Below are positions 1 to 9,270 of a stretch of DNA of 64,000 bases, one piece after another (positions within the stretch are counted from its first letter, which is position 1; each line of letters opens with the position of its first letter). Under the pieces are notes generated by a model that searched no databases, had not been told where the DNA came from, and saw only the letters and a program-made list of their open reading frames with translations. Made by a program: the position numbers and the translations under genes. Location of the stretch: positions 62,001 through 126,000 of the forward strand of contig NZ_JAEHGC010000010.1 of the NCBI RefSeq assembly GCF_016107705.1. The letters are read 5' to 3'. This stretch comes from Neobacillus cucumis (GTDB lineage Bacteria > Bacillota > Bacilli > Bacillales_B > DSM-18226).

Positions 1-248
1 AGATTAGGCCGAACTATTTAATTAGATGTTCAATATGAGGTCATTTTAGCTCCATTTGAAAAAGCTGTAAAGAGGTATATTTTATAAAATAACCTATCAT
101 TTGCTCATTTTTCTAATAAAATTCAACTTTTTCTTTAAATTACTCATGATTTTGGTATTCGTTCAATTTTAATTAAATGTATTCATAGATGAACTGCATA
201 AGGAACAATCTATAATCATGAAAAACAAAAAGAGAACGGAGAGATCAC
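1..248. other. Left-edge intergenic region
   Basis: No convincing gene is seen. A short plus-strand frame ending at about 87 (..PFEKAVKRYIL then stop) could be the tail of a gene outside the window, but an in-frame stop lies just before it. The rest is AT-rich sequence upstream of the antiporter gene and probably carries its promoter. Confidence 0.4.
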
Positions 249-1496
249 ATGGAAGCCAGTGTAATGCATTTTGTTCAACGTGAACTATACATGATCACCA
301 TGGTTTTTCTTTTTGGATTAATCGCTATTAAACTTTCCGAAAGAATTAAAATTCCCGACGTAGCCCTGTTTATGATTGTAGGGATTTTAATTGGACCATC
401 CGTCTTCAATTTGATTACAGTTCCCAATAACTCTGTTTCCTACCAATTTATCATTGTATTGGGATCGATATTAATTCTGTTTGAAGGAGGCATTGCAATA
501 CACTTTTCAGTACTTAAAAAAGTTTGGGTTACGATTTCTCTTTTATCTATTTTAGGAGTGATCATTACGGCTGCCGTTGTGGCTGTTACCGCTTTCTATT
601 TATTAGATATACCCATTCTTTACGCCCTTCTTCTAGCTTCGGTTATTGCATCCACAGATCCGGCCACTTTGATGCCGGTATTTAAACAAATAGCCATTCA
701 AGAGAAGGTAAGACGAACAGTTGAAAGTGAGTCTGCTTTTAACGATGCAACAGGATCTATTTTAACGTTTACCTTACTTGGGGTTATAATGGGACATACA
801 AAATTATCCATATCTTCGAGCACATGGAGTTTTTTTCGAGAAGCCGGTGGTGGAATATTAGTTGGAGCAGTGATTGGTTTTATCGGTATTCTGTTAACCT
901 CAGAACACCGCTTTGGCTTTTTAAAAAAATACAGCATTGTGGTTAGCTTGCTTGTATCCATAAGCTCTTATTTAGCAGCAGGATTTATTCAAGCCAGCGG
1001 CTTTATGGCAACATTCACTGCAGGTCTTATCTCAGGAAACCCACAACTTTTTAGGTTACATATTGCAGAAGAAACCAACTCAACGGTTTTTGCCTTTTCC
1101 AGTCCACTAACCTTAATTATGAGAACGCTTATTTTTATGTTGTTAGGAACCCAGGTAGATTTTCGGATCTTAGGCCAGTATTGGATACAAGGAATTTTGG
1201 TTGTGCTTGTCTTTATGTTTATTGCTAGACCACTTGCGGTCCTTCTTTGTACTTTACCAGACCGGAAGGCAAAATGGAAAATGAATGAAATTTTGTTTAT
1301 GTTCTGGGTACGGGAAACAGGAGTTATTCCTGCCGCTCTGTCGGGGATGATTGTTGCAGCAAAAGTTGATTATGCAAACCAAATTGCTTCTGTAACGTTT
1401 ATTGCCATCTTAGTCACCATACTGATCCAAGCAAGTACAACTGGTTATGTAGCCAAAAAGTTGAGGATTACTATAGAACCTGTAGAAGGCACTTGA
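249..1496 (+). CDS. CPA1-type cation:proton antiporter (NhaP-like)
   Basis: Integral membrane exchanger expected to swap cytoplasmic Na+ or K+ for external H+. The 415 residues form about 12 hydrophobic segments. The CPA1 core is visible: an ASTDPA motif near residue 136 and an ESxFNDATG motif near residue 160, the region carrying the ion-binding acidic residue. There is no C-terminal RCK/TrkA domain, unlike the CPA2 antiporter at 29.8 kb. A GGAGAG ribosome-binding site precedes the chosen ATG by about 6 nt. The gene is monocistronic and ends in a hairpin terminator. Its place next to the kdp genes suggests a shared role in monovalent cation homeostasis, but the true substrate (Na+ or K+) cannot be read from sequence. 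Confidence 0.88.
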   Translation: MEASVMHFVQRELYMITMVFLFGLIAIKLSERIKIPDVALFMIVGILIGPSVFNLITVPNNSVSYQFIIVLGSILILFEGGIAIHFSVLKKVWVTISLLSILGVIITAAVVAVTAFYLLDIPILYALLLASVIASTDPATLMPVFKQIAIQEKVRRTVESESAFNDATGSILTFTLLGVIMGHTKLSISSSTWSFFREAGGGILVGAVIGFIGILLTSEHRFGFLKKYSIVVSLLVSISSYLAAGFIQASGFMATFTAGLISGNPQLFRLHIAEETNSTVFAFSSPLTLIMRTLIFMLLGTQVDFRILGQYWIQGILVVLVFMFIARPLAVLLCTLPDRKAKWKMNEILFMFWVRETGVIPAALSGMIVAAKVDYANQIASVTFIAILVTILIQASTTGYVAKKLRITIEPVEGT

Positions 1497-1526
1497 AATA
1501 ATTACATATAAACAGGGTAAAAAGGA

Positions 1527-1550
1527 CAGGTGAGGTTTCACCTGCTTTTT
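1527..1550 (+). terminator. Rho-independent terminator of the antiporter gene
   Basis: A perfect 7-bp stem (CAGGTGA/TCACCTG) with a 4-nt loop is followed by a short T run, 31 nt after the antiporter stop codon. Confidence 0.75.
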
Positions 1551-1577
1551 GGGGTTTGGAGGTAAGATACCGTTTAG

Positions 1578-1772
1578 TAAAAGTAACTTGTGAAGGGGTT
1601 GATGACCAAGAACTCGCTCCTTTTTGGTGGACTTGATTTACATGAAAGCGACCAAGATGATGATTAATAATACAAACGGTCTCGACTTCGCAAAAAAGCA
1701 GGGAATATTAAGTTACAAACGTATTGAGTCAATTAATTTGATGCGTTTGTTGTTTTAGGGATAGGCTTCTCA
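1578..1772 (+). repeat. Diverged direct repeat, copy 1 (decayed coding remnant plus hairpin)
   Basis: About 195 bp that align along their whole length, at roughly 80% identity by eye, with 16621-16818. Copy 2 can be read as a continuous plus-strand frame (GEGVDNQ.. to ..ALSRLI-stop). This copy has a 1-nt insertion in a T run and a 2-nt loss, so it is out of frame. The repeat continues past that stop codon and contains a 10-bp inverted repeat (1715-1724 with 1741-1750) conserved in both copies. The peptide weakly recalls the C-terminal motif of Cof-type HAD phosphatases. See copy 2. Confidence 0.7.
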
Positions 1773-1904
1773 ATCTGTTGATCTAAGCGCTAAGAGTGAA
1801 TAAGCGATTTTTCTTTTGAAGAATCGCCCCAATTAATAGAAGTTAAATGTAGCTTAAGATTAATACCTATTAGGTAAATTATGTTAGTACATGATTGTAA
1901 TGTA

Positions 1905-1944
1905 AAAGCCGATTTTTCTATGTATTAATGGAAAAATCGGCTTT
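1905..1944. terminator. Perfect 14-bp hairpin, probable bidirectional terminator
   Basis: AAAGCCGATTTTTC and its exact complement enclose a 12-nt loop. It lies downstream of kdpE on the minus strand and of the antiporter/repeat on the plus strand. The stem arms supply T-rich 3' ends in both directions. Confidence 0.7.
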
Positions 1945-2056
1945 ATTTCAGAAAGTATAAAAATCAGTTCCATTTGAAAGGTCCACACTGTAAATGAATT
2001 AATTAGTATTTAATCACTGAATAAACTAAAACAAACCAAGTAAATTAAGGCAAACA

Positions 2057-2752
2057 TTAGGTATTTGTCATAAATCGATAACCAATTCCTGATTCTGTAA
2101 TGATAAAGTTAGGCCTTGCAGGATCAGTTTCAATCTTTTTTCGTAAATGCCCGATATATACTCGCAAATAATGACTATCCGTATTATATTGATTGCCACC
2201 CCAAACCTGCTGAAGCAATTGTTTATGAGTCATAACACGCCCAGCGTTAGTCGCAAGTATTTTCAAAAGTTCATATTCTGTTGGGGTCAGTTTAATTTTC
2301 TCGCCATCTAATTCAACAGTTCGCCCAGTCAAATCAATAACAAGCCTTCCAAAATCCAAAATAGGTTCATCTTGTGATTTGGTATTATGTCTTAATGCAA
2401 CTCGAATCCGAGCAACGAGTTCACCCATTCCAAATGGTTTCGTCACATAATCATCCGCTCCGCTATCTAGTGCAGTAATCTTATCTTCCTCCCGGTCCTT
2501 TGCCGTCAGAACAATAATCGGTAATTGGGTCCATTCGCGAATGCGGTGAAGAACTTCCATACCTGGGATATCAGGTAATCCTAAATCTAATACTATAAGA
2601 TCGGGGCGAACCATTGTCGTTTTAAGAATCCCTTCTTCCCCTGATAATGCCGCTACAATTTCAAACCCCTGGGCATGCAACGTAACACGTAGTAACTTTT
2701 GAATCTGGGGTTCATCATCGATAACCAGTATTTTTGCTCCAGAACTAGTCAT
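2057..2752 (-). CDS. kdpE: KdpE response regulator (OmpR/PhoB family)
   Basis: Cytoplasmic transcription factor phosphorylated by KdpD that activates kdp transcription. The 231 residues hold an N-terminal receiver domain (acidic pair at residues 12-13, phospho-acceptor Asp56 in LDLGLPD, conserved TAK and KPF motifs) and a C-terminal winged helix (about residues 130-228) with the usual YLRVYIGHLRKKIE recognition region. The start codon overlaps the kdpD stop by 4 nt (ATGA), so the two are translationally coupled. Its likely target, a KdpE-box-like sequence, lies at 13519-13540 upstream of the transporter genes. A hairpin terminator follows 110 nt downstream. Confidence 0.95.
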   Translation of the reverse strand: MTSSGAKILVIDDEPQIQKLLRVTLHAQGFEIVAALSGEEGILKTTMVRPDLIVLDLGLPDIPGMEVLHRIREWTQLPIIVLTAKDREEDKITALDSGADDYVTKPFGMGELVARIRVALRHNTKSQDEPILDFGRLVIDLTGRTVELDGEKIKLTPTEYELLKILATNAGRVMTHKQLLQQVWGGNQYNTDSHYLRVYIGHLRKKIETDPARPNFIITESGIGYRFMTNT

Positions 2753-5454
2753 GTGGTTTCAACACCTTTTTCTTGTAGATTGTCATTTCGCAATAATGGA
2801 GGATCAAACAAGGGAATAGAAACCGTAATGACGGTTCCAGTTGGACTGTTTTCTGTCGCTCGAATGGTACCCCCATGTGCTTCAATAATCCCTTTACAAA
2901 TGGCTAGGCCAAGTCCTGTGCCAGGAATATTTCTCGTAGATTCCACACGGTAAAATTTACCAAAAATACACCCTAATTCATGCGGGGGAATTCCTACTCC
3001 TTCATCTTTAATGGCAATTTCAATCAAATTTTTGTTTTTCTTTGCAGAGAGCACAATTTCACTTCGATCGGGTGAATACTTAATAGCATTACTTAATACA
3101 TTAACTATAACTTGCTCCAAAAGTACGTCATCCACTTTGATTGGAGGAATGGATTCATCGATCGCCAATCGGATAACACGATTTTGAAGTGAGTCTTTTA
3201 CCTGAGTTAAGGCAACCCCTACAATGTCTTCAAGGTCACACCAATGCTTTCGTAAGCGTAACATCCCACTCTCAATACGAACCATTCCTAACAAATTCGT
3301 AACTAGGCGATTCATTCGCATGGCTCCCTCACGAATGGTCGATAGGAGTTCGTGGCGATCATTCGGACTAAACACCGCGTCCCCATCTATCAAAGCCGTC
3401 ACGGAGCCAATAATTGTAGCGAGAGGAGTACGTAATTCGTGAGAGATTGAATCAAGAAGAGCGGTTCGTAACCTTTCGGATTCAGCAGTTAAATGGGCAA
3501 CCTTCGCTTCCTCTTGGAGTTTTATTCGGGCAATTGCCACTGCGGAAAGGCCGGTGAGGGCTTCAATTAACTGCATTCGGTCAGAAGTTACGACCAAATC
3601 GTGATTTTTTAAATCGACAGCCATCACACCATGAATTTGGTCTTCTGTTTTCAGAGGGAAATATAAGTCAGGTGAGTCATGTAATGTTTGTGTTCCCTTG
3701 CCTGCTATCTCTCCGTTTCGATATACCCACTTTACTATGACCATACTTGTTTCTCGCTGGCCCCAGTTCAAATCTCCACTCGAATATTCTGTTAAACGCA
3801 ATTCACCTGTTTCCGAAGGCAAATATATCGATACTTGGGCACCGATGGTTTCAGATATTTGCCGAACCATACTTTTAAGTGCTGCACTCAAATCAGTAAC
3901 TGCCGTCATTTGACGACTTAACGCATACAACGTTGAAGTAATCGTTTCCCGCTGTCTTACCTCATGCAATTGGTGCCTTAATCTGGATGCCAGACTTGCC
4001 GTAAGGGTTGCAACCACCAAAAACACAGTGAAAGAAATCAAATAACGTAAATCGGACACCGTTAAACTATATACTGGAGGAACGAAAAAATAATCGAAAG
4101 CAAGAACCCCAATCCCAGCAGCATAGAATGAAGGTCCAATCCCCCAACGAACTGACCCAAAAAGTACGGGAAACAAGTAAAGAAGCGCAATGTTTACCAA
4201 ATCAAATGATAGACCAAATATCCTTAAAAGTATGGTAAGCAAAGCTACAGATGCTGTAATGATAAAATATGGACTCCATTTCAAATTCTCTCTTAAAACA
4301 GTAACATGCCCTTTGTCGAGACGGCTATCAACCTTTCCTGGTATGATATGTACGCTAATTTCCTGACTATTTCGAATCACTTGATTTACAACAGAACCGT
4401 GCATCCACTCCCGAATCCGAGAATACCTTGGCTTACCAATCACAATTTGTTTTACATTCTGGTTGCGAGCTAACTCCAAGATCTCTTCAGCCACACTGTT
4501 TCCAGTTATAGTCATTACTGTGGCACCAAGTTCTTCTGCAAATTGAAGATTACTTGAAAGCGCTAAACGTTCTTGCTCACTCTTTGGTAGCCTACGAGGT
4601 GTTTCAACATAAACAGCGATCCACTCCGCTTTAAGGCTGGACGCCATTTGTCGAGCCATTCGAATGAGCTGTTTTGAAAAAGGGCTGGCACTAACACAGA
4701 CCATAACTTTTTCCGAAACTGGCCATGGACCAGGGATTTTATTCGAATGCATGTATTCATCTAACTGCTGATCTACCTGCCCCGCAGCATAGCGAAGTGC
4801 CATTTCTCGAAGTGCAATGATATTTCCAAGACGAAAGAACTTACGGGCATCTATGTTTTTTGGAATGGTCCGGATTTTTCCTTCTTGGAATCTCCGTAAA
4901 ATCTCATCTGAGGGACTGTCCACCAAACGAATTTGGCTTGCATGTTCGAGGAATTTATCTGGTACAGTTTCATTCACTTCCATACCGATAATTTTAGAAA
5001 CAATGTCTTTTAAACTTTCTACTTCGTAAATATTTAACGTAGTATAGACATCGATTCCAGCCATCAGAATCGCTTCTACATCCCGATAACGTTTTGCACG
5101 CGGTGAACCGGGCGCATTGGAATGTGCCAATTCATCAATGAGTACAATTTGTGGGTGGCGATTTAAAATTTCTTCAACATCCATTTCAAAAAAATGGAGT
5201 TCCTCATCTTGAATAAGGCGAGGTTTTATAATAGGTAACTCTTTTATTCTCTCCTCCTTCTCGTAACGATCGTATTCCTCTAACCAACCAATCAAAACAT
5301 CTTGTCCCTCTTTCTTCTTGATACAAGCAGCATCTAACATTGCATAAGTCTTACCCACCCCACTTGATGCACCTATAAAAACAGTGAGTTCACCGTACTT
5401 TTTTTCTGTGGAACGAATCGTTCCTACACTACTTTCCCACTGTTTCTTATCCAT
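2749..5454 (-). CDS. kdpD: Full-length KdpD sensor histidine kinase
   Basis: Membrane sensor kinase for potassium limitation and turgor stress that phosphorylates KdpE. The 901 residues follow the family order: KdpD sensor domain with Walker A (GASSGVGKT, 28-36; the usual Pro is Ser) and Walker B (VLIDELAHSN), a USP domain (about 248-372), four transmembrane helices (about 395-492), GAF (about 515-640), HisKA with His672 in SHELRTPL, and HATPase with N, G1 and G2 boxes. In the USP domain S255-x-S257 is followed after exactly 20 residues by WIAVY, close to the SxS-x20-FTAxY c-di-AMP-binding pattern described for Staphylococcus aureus KdpD. A GAGGAGGTGG ribosome-binding site precedes the ATG. 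A hairpin at 5539-5586 separates it from the upstream ORF. Confidence 0.96.
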   Translation of the reverse strand: MDKKQWESSVGTIRSTEKKYGELTVFIGASSGVGKTYAMLDAACIKKKEGQDVLIGWLEEYDRYEKEERIKELPIIKPRLIQDEELHFFEMDVEEILNRHPQIVLIDELAHSNAPGSPRAKRYRDVEAILMAGIDVYTTLNIYEVESLKDIVSKIIGMEVNETVPDKFLEHASQIRLVDSPSDEILRRFQEGKIRTIPKNIDARKFFRLGNIIALREMALRYAAGQVDQQLDEYMHSNKIPGPWPVSEKVMVCVSASPFSKQLIRMARQMASSLKAEWIAVYVETPRRLPKSEQERLALSSNLQFAEELGATVMTITGNSVAEEILELARNQNVKQIVIGKPRYSRIREWMHGSVVNQVIRNSQEISVHIIPGKVDSRLDKGHVTVLRENLKWSPYFIITASVALLTILLRIFGLSFDLVNIALLYLFPVLFGSVRWGIGPSFYAAGIGVLAFDYFFVPPVYSLTVSDLRYLISFTVFLVVATLTASLASRLRHQLHEVRQRETITSTLYALSRQMTAVTDLSAALKSMVRQISETIGAQVSIYLPSETGELRLTEYSSGDLNWGQRETSMVIVKWVYRNGEIAGKGTQTLHDSPDLYFPLKTEDQIHGVMAVDLKNHDLVVTSDRMQLIEALTGLSAVAIARIKLQEEAKVAHLTAESERLRTALLDSISHELRTPLATIIGSVTALIDGDAVFSPNDRHELLSTIREGAMRMNRLVTNLLGMVRIESGMLRLRKHWCDLEDIVGVALTQVKDSLQNRVIRLAIDESIPPIKVDDVLLEQVIVNVLSNAIKYSPDRSEIVLSAKKNKNLIEIAIKDEGVGIPPHELGCIFGKFYRVESTRNIPGTGLGLAICKGIIEAHGGTIRATENSPTGTVITVSIPLFDPPLLRNDNLQEKGVETT

Positions 5455-5538
5455 CGTTTACCACCTCCTCTATCTTTTAAATCGAACTCATTTATAATTT
5501 ACTATAGGAATCACTTTAAAAAATTAACCTAAAACAAA

Positions 5539-5586
5539 ATCACTCAAAACCCTAAAAAACCCTTTCTTTTTAGATTATTGAGTGAT
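5539..5586 (-). other. Hairpin between the unknown ORF and kdpD
   Basis: A 9-bp inverted repeat (ATCACTCAA/TTGAGTGAT) encloses a 30-nt loop, 85 nt upstream of the kdpD start. On the minus strand it is followed by a T-rich tract (TTTTGTTTT), so it could be a leaky terminator separating kdpDE transcription from the transporter genes. Confidence 0.45.
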
Positions 5587-5611
5587 GACTTTTTTCCATA
5601 TTCTAATCACT

Positions 5612-6163
5612 CTATAAGGATAGATCTCCAGTATGATTCCAGATTAAGTCGCTATCTTCATTTAAAAATTGGAGTTGATTATCTTGTTCCTGATTGACCT
5701 TTGCAAGGAATTCATTAAGTTGCCCTTCTGTTTCACAAACGGTCACGTGTTCTAACCAAATGGAGAAGTTCTTTTTCTGTATTGCAGAAACATAGCAAGG
5801 GTAAGTCTTTCGAGAACGAAGAATATACCATCCCGATTTTACGTCTTTCCATGCTTTCCATGGGCTATTGAATATTGCGAAAATCGACAAACGTGACCGT
5901 TGTTTCCAGTCTTGTTCTTTTTGTAGATCCCGAAAGGTAGAGTAAACTTCTTGAAGGTCTTTCGTATCACTAGAATGTGTGTGCCCGTAAAATTGTGTTT
6001 GCTTACGAATCTCACTCGCACTATCACCAAACCAATATCCCATTACAATTTTCAAACTGCCCTGATACTTCCATATGGCACCAAACCACCGATATTTTAG
6101 GGTATAAATATCTAAATATCCCTTCTCGCAACAGAAATATAATGTATCTTGATCAGTATTCAT
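5612..6163 (-). CDS. Hypothetical protein inside the kdp locus
   Basis: A 183-residue soluble protein that I do not recognise. It has no signal peptide and no clear transmembrane helix. It is unusually rich in aromatic residues (Tyr, Trp, Phe), with several Cys near the N-terminus (YFCCEKG). It lies between the double-headed KdpD-like protein and full-length kdpD, co-oriented with both, so a link to potassium sensing is possible from context only. The gap to the upstream gene is about 105 nt and the gap to kdpD about 157 nt with a hairpin. No family-defining motif is visible, and I offer no function. Confidence 0.6.
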   Translation of the reverse strand: MNTDQDTLYFCCEKGYLDIYTLKYRWFGAIWKYQGSLKIVMGYWFGDSASEIRKQTQFYGHTHSSDTKDLQEVYSTFRDLQKEQDWKQRSRLSIFAIFNSPWKAWKDVKSGWYILRSRKTYPCYVSAIQKKNFSIWLEHVTVCETEGQLNEFLAKVNQEQDNQLQFLNEDSDLIWNHTGDLSL

Positions 6164-6268
6164 CTTATCATCAGTCCCTTGAATTTGCTACGACATGTAA
6201 ATTACAAACTGTACATTCTAAGACACGATTCACTTGATTACTTTCCATTTTAAAATGCAAACCTTTTT

Positions 6269-8626
6269 CTATTCTTTATATTTATGAGGTTCTGATATTT
6301 GGTCAGCCACAATTAGTACATCCATATGGCGTACTTCTCTTAACAACCGTTGCGTAACAGACCCCTTTTTGATTTCCTCCCAACGGGTACGGGCTGATTG
6401 ACCTATTATAACTTGAGTCGCATTTTTCTCATTCATTTGCTTTACCAATTCTCGAAAGATATTACGTCGATTGCCTGTTTCGTATTGTTCAAATATCCCA
6501 CCGAGCCGTTCTGTCAGTTGTCGAATTTTATTTAATGTTTCCTTCTCCTGGTCGGTTAAAGGGTGATGGTCTTTAACATAAGCCACGTACCAGAGAGCCT
6601 TTAATCGATAAGCAATCCGGAATCCTCTGCGTATTAACCTTTCACTATCGTTCCGCAGATTTGTACATACAAAAATCACTTCTTCTTTTCTCCAAGGTCC
6701 TCTTAATGTCCGTTTTCTCTCCCATGCCTCAAGCCGTTCATCCACATCATCTGCCACTTCCCGTAACGCTAATTCTCGAAGGGCGATAAGATTTCCGGTT
6801 TTAAAGAAATTGTTCAATGCTTGCTCCACTTTTGCAGGAGCATAAATTCTTCCTTCCTTCATTCGTTCCCTTAGCGCTTTTGGAGAGATATCAATCAATT
6901 CGATTTCATTAGCCTTTCGCAAGATATGGTCAGGGACGGTTTCCCTAACTCTCACGCCTGTTATTTGCTCCACACTATCATTGAGACTTTCTAAATGTTG
7001 AATATTCATCGTGGAAATGACCGAGATGCCTGCATTTAAGAGCACCTCCACATCCTCGTATCTTTTGTGGTACTTGCTTCCAGGCACATTTGTATGGGCT
7101 AACTCATCGACTAAAACTACTTCTGGATTACGTTTAATAATTGCAGTAGTATCCATTTCCTCAAGTGTAGTTCCTTTATATATAATCTTTTTTCGAGGAA
7201 TGATTTCTAAAGAACCAATTTGTTCAAACGTCTCTTTCCGCCCATGGGTTTCTAGGAATCCAATGACGATATCGATTCCTTTTTTCTTCAGTTCGTTCGC
7301 TTCCCGGAGCATCGTATACGTTTTCCCCACTCCAGGTGCTGCCCCAATATATACTTTTAATGTTCCCCGATTTATTTGATTAATCTTGTTTTCCAGTTCT
7401 CCAAGAGTGAGTCGCCGATAAGGATTATCTTTATCTTTTTGCCTTTGTTTGGTTGGAATGACACGTTCTCCATCCTTTTCTGCTCTGTCGGCAACAATAA
7501 ATACATCTATATTTTTCGTTTTCCGAAGGATTCTATTAATAATGGATCCGTAAACGATTTCCTCCCACCGTGTTCGTTTCGATTGCCCCATTACAATTCG
7601 GGTTACACTGTGTTTCGTTGCATATCGAACAATTTGATCCGCAACCGAATCAGACTCTATAGGAACTTCCTCAAATTCTCCGTCAACTTTCTCCACCAGC
7701 TTTATGATTGCGCGCTTAAAGGTTAGTTCATTTTTAGATAATTTCTTGTTAGACGACTGAAAGCAAACAACAAGTAATTCTCCACCTAATCTTTTGGTAA
7801 TCTGCTGTCCGCGCCTAACCAAAATGGATCCATTCCAATGGTATTGAACGGTCACTAAAATTTTTTCAGAAGCTCCAGAGGGACCAGTCATTCCATGTTT
7901 TTCTCGGTAGTCATCAAGGTCATCATTTACTTCGCCTGCTAAATAGCGCAGTGCGAGTTCACGTAGGACAGCAAGATTTCCCCTATGAAATAAGTTATCT
8001 CTTGTTCTTTTTTTTTCGTTGAAAGACTCAATATCACCTTCCCGGAGCCTTTGAAGAATTACTTCAGGAGTCACATCCAATAGCTTTACTTCATCAGCAA
8101 GGGCAAGTGTATCTTCGGGAACACTGCAATGGACCTGTACTTTACCACCTGTTAATTTACTCGCAATCTCCTTTACATCTTCAAGCTCAAATATATTAAC
8201 TGTTGTTAGGATACTAATTTTCATGTTTAAAAGATAATTGATATCGTCTAATCGAGTAGATCTTGAAGCCTCCGGGCGATTATGATGTGCTAGATTATCC
8301 ACTAAAACAACTTCTGGATTTCGGGTAATGATTCCATCAACATCCAAGTCATATTTCTCTTGACCATGATCTATCCAATGAATAGAGGGAATAATTTCTA
8401 AGTCGCCAATTTGTTCTTTGATTTTTGGACGATTTAAGGTACTAATACTCCCAATAACAACATCAATACCTCGTTTTTTTAAAATATTGCCTTCAAGCAG
8501 CATGTGATATGTTTTTCCAGAACCAGGAACAGCACCAAGTATAATTTTCAAATGACCTCTTCGAATTTTTTGAATCGATTCTAAAATTTCCTCAGGTGTT
8601 TTTCTGCGAAATTGGTCTTCACCCAA
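6269..8626 (-). CDS. Double-headed KdpD-like sensor (two KdpD-N + USP modules, no kinase)
   Basis: A 785-residue soluble protein built as a tandem duplication: sensor domain 1 (about 10-235), USP 1 (about 255-385), linker, sensor domain 2 (about 405-635), USP 2 (about 645-775). It has no transmembrane segment, HisKA or HATPase. The second module is canonical: Walker A GAAPGVGKT (about 428-436) and Walker B VVLVDELAHTNVPG. The first is degenerate: GAVPGSGKT is kept, but the Walker B region reads VVLVDNLAHHNRPE, losing the acidic residue. Neither USP keeps the SxS-x20-FTAxY-type motif seen in the full-length KdpD here. I chose the TTG at 8626 because AAAGGAGGGG lies 5 nt upstream; the ATG at 8644 would overlap that site. 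It directly follows kdpC. Short kinase-less KdpD proteins are known in Bacillus kdp operons, normally as a single module. Confidence 0.9.
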   Translation of the reverse strand: MGEDQFRRKTPEEILESIQKIRRGHLKIILGAVPGSGKTYHMLLEGNILKKRGIDVVIGSISTLNRPKIKEQIGDLEIIPSIHWIDHGQEKYDLDVDGIITRNPEVVLVDNLAHHNRPEASRSTRLDDINYLLNMKISILTTVNIFELEDVKEIASKLTGGKVQVHCSVPEDTLALADEVKLLDVTPEVILQRLREGDIESFNEKKRTRDNLFHRGNLAVLRELALRYLAGEVNDDLDDYREKHGMTGPSGASEKILVTVQYHWNGSILVRRGQQITKRLGGELLVVCFQSSNKKLSKNELTFKRAIIKLVEKVDGEFEEVPIESDSVADQIVRYATKHSVTRIVMGQSKRTRWEEIVYGSIINRILRKTKNIDVFIVADRAEKDGERVIPTKQRQKDKDNPYRRLTLGELENKINQINRGTLKVYIGAAPGVGKTYTMLREANELKKKGIDIVIGFLETHGRKETFEQIGSLEIIPRKKIIYKGTTLEEMDTTAIIKRNPEVVLVDELAHTNVPGSKYHKRYEDVEVLLNAGISVISTMNIQHLESLNDSVEQITGVRVRETVPDHILRKANEIELIDISPKALRERMKEGRIYAPAKVEQALNNFFKTGNLIALRELALREVADDVDERLEAWERKRTLRGPWRKEEVIFVCTNLRNDSERLIRRGFRIAYRLKALWYVAYVKDHHPLTDQEKETLNKIRQLTERLGGIFEQYETGNRRNIFRELVKQMNEKNATQVIIGQSARTRWEEIKKGSVTQRLLREVRHMDVLIVADQISEPHKYKE

Positions 8627-8683
8627 ATTTGCCCCTCCTTTCATGCAATAGACAAAGAAGGGAGAGAAGGCTCTCCCCTTGAA

Positions 8684-9244
8684 TTATTTCAATTGTTGTA
8701 ATGTGATGTTTAAATCTAAAACCTTCACACGTGGCTCACCAAAAATCCCCATTGATCGACCTTTTGTGTATTCATTTATTAGCGCTTGGATTCGATCTTC
8801 TGAAACACCTCTTGCTTTTGCAATTCTAGGCACTTGAGCTTTCGCTGCTTCAGGAGATAGATCAGGGTCGAAGCCGGAACCAGACGTAGTGACTAAATCT
8901 GCTGGAATTGAATTTCCGATATTAGGATCTTCTTTTTTTACTTGATTTACGTTGTTTTTAACAGTTTTAACATAATCACTTGATGCAACATCTGCATTTG
9001 TCGCAGCAGAAGCAGTTGGGTCATATTTTGCCGCTGAAGCCCGAGGATGAAACCACTGTTGACCTTTAAACTCTTGAGCGATAAGCTCTGACCCCTGAAC
9101 TTTTCCATTTATCGTAACGAGACTTCCTTCTGCCTGCTTGTGAAAAAGAACTTGGGCAACCGCTGTTGTTGCCAAAGGATAGATTAACCCGCAAAGTATC
9201 ATTAAGAACAAAGAGGCTCTTAGCGCAACTAGAAATGACTTCAT
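8684..9244 (-). CDS. kdpC: KdpC, potassium-transporting ATPase subunit C
   Basis: Accessory subunit of the KdpFABC pump, needed for assembly and ATP affinity. The 186 residues have one N-terminal transmembrane helix (about 8-28) and an extracytoplasmic domain with the family signatures QWFHPRASA and GSGFDPDLSPEAA. A GGAGGAGAG ribosome-binding site precedes the ATG. It sits 26 nt after kdpB and 57 nt before the double-headed KdpD-like gene, in the standard A-B-C order. Confidence 0.97.
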   Translation of the reverse strand: MKSFLVALRASLFLMILCGLIYPLATTAVAQVLFHKQAEGSLVTINGKVQGSELIAQEFKGQQWFHPRASAAKYDPTASAATNADVASSDYVKTVKNNVNQVKKEDPNIGNSIPADLVTTSGSGFDPDLSPEAAKAQVPRIAKARGVSEDRIQALINEYTKGRSMGIFGEPRVKVLDLNITLQQLK

Positions 9245-9270
9245 AAATACTCTCCTCCAGATTTCCTGAT

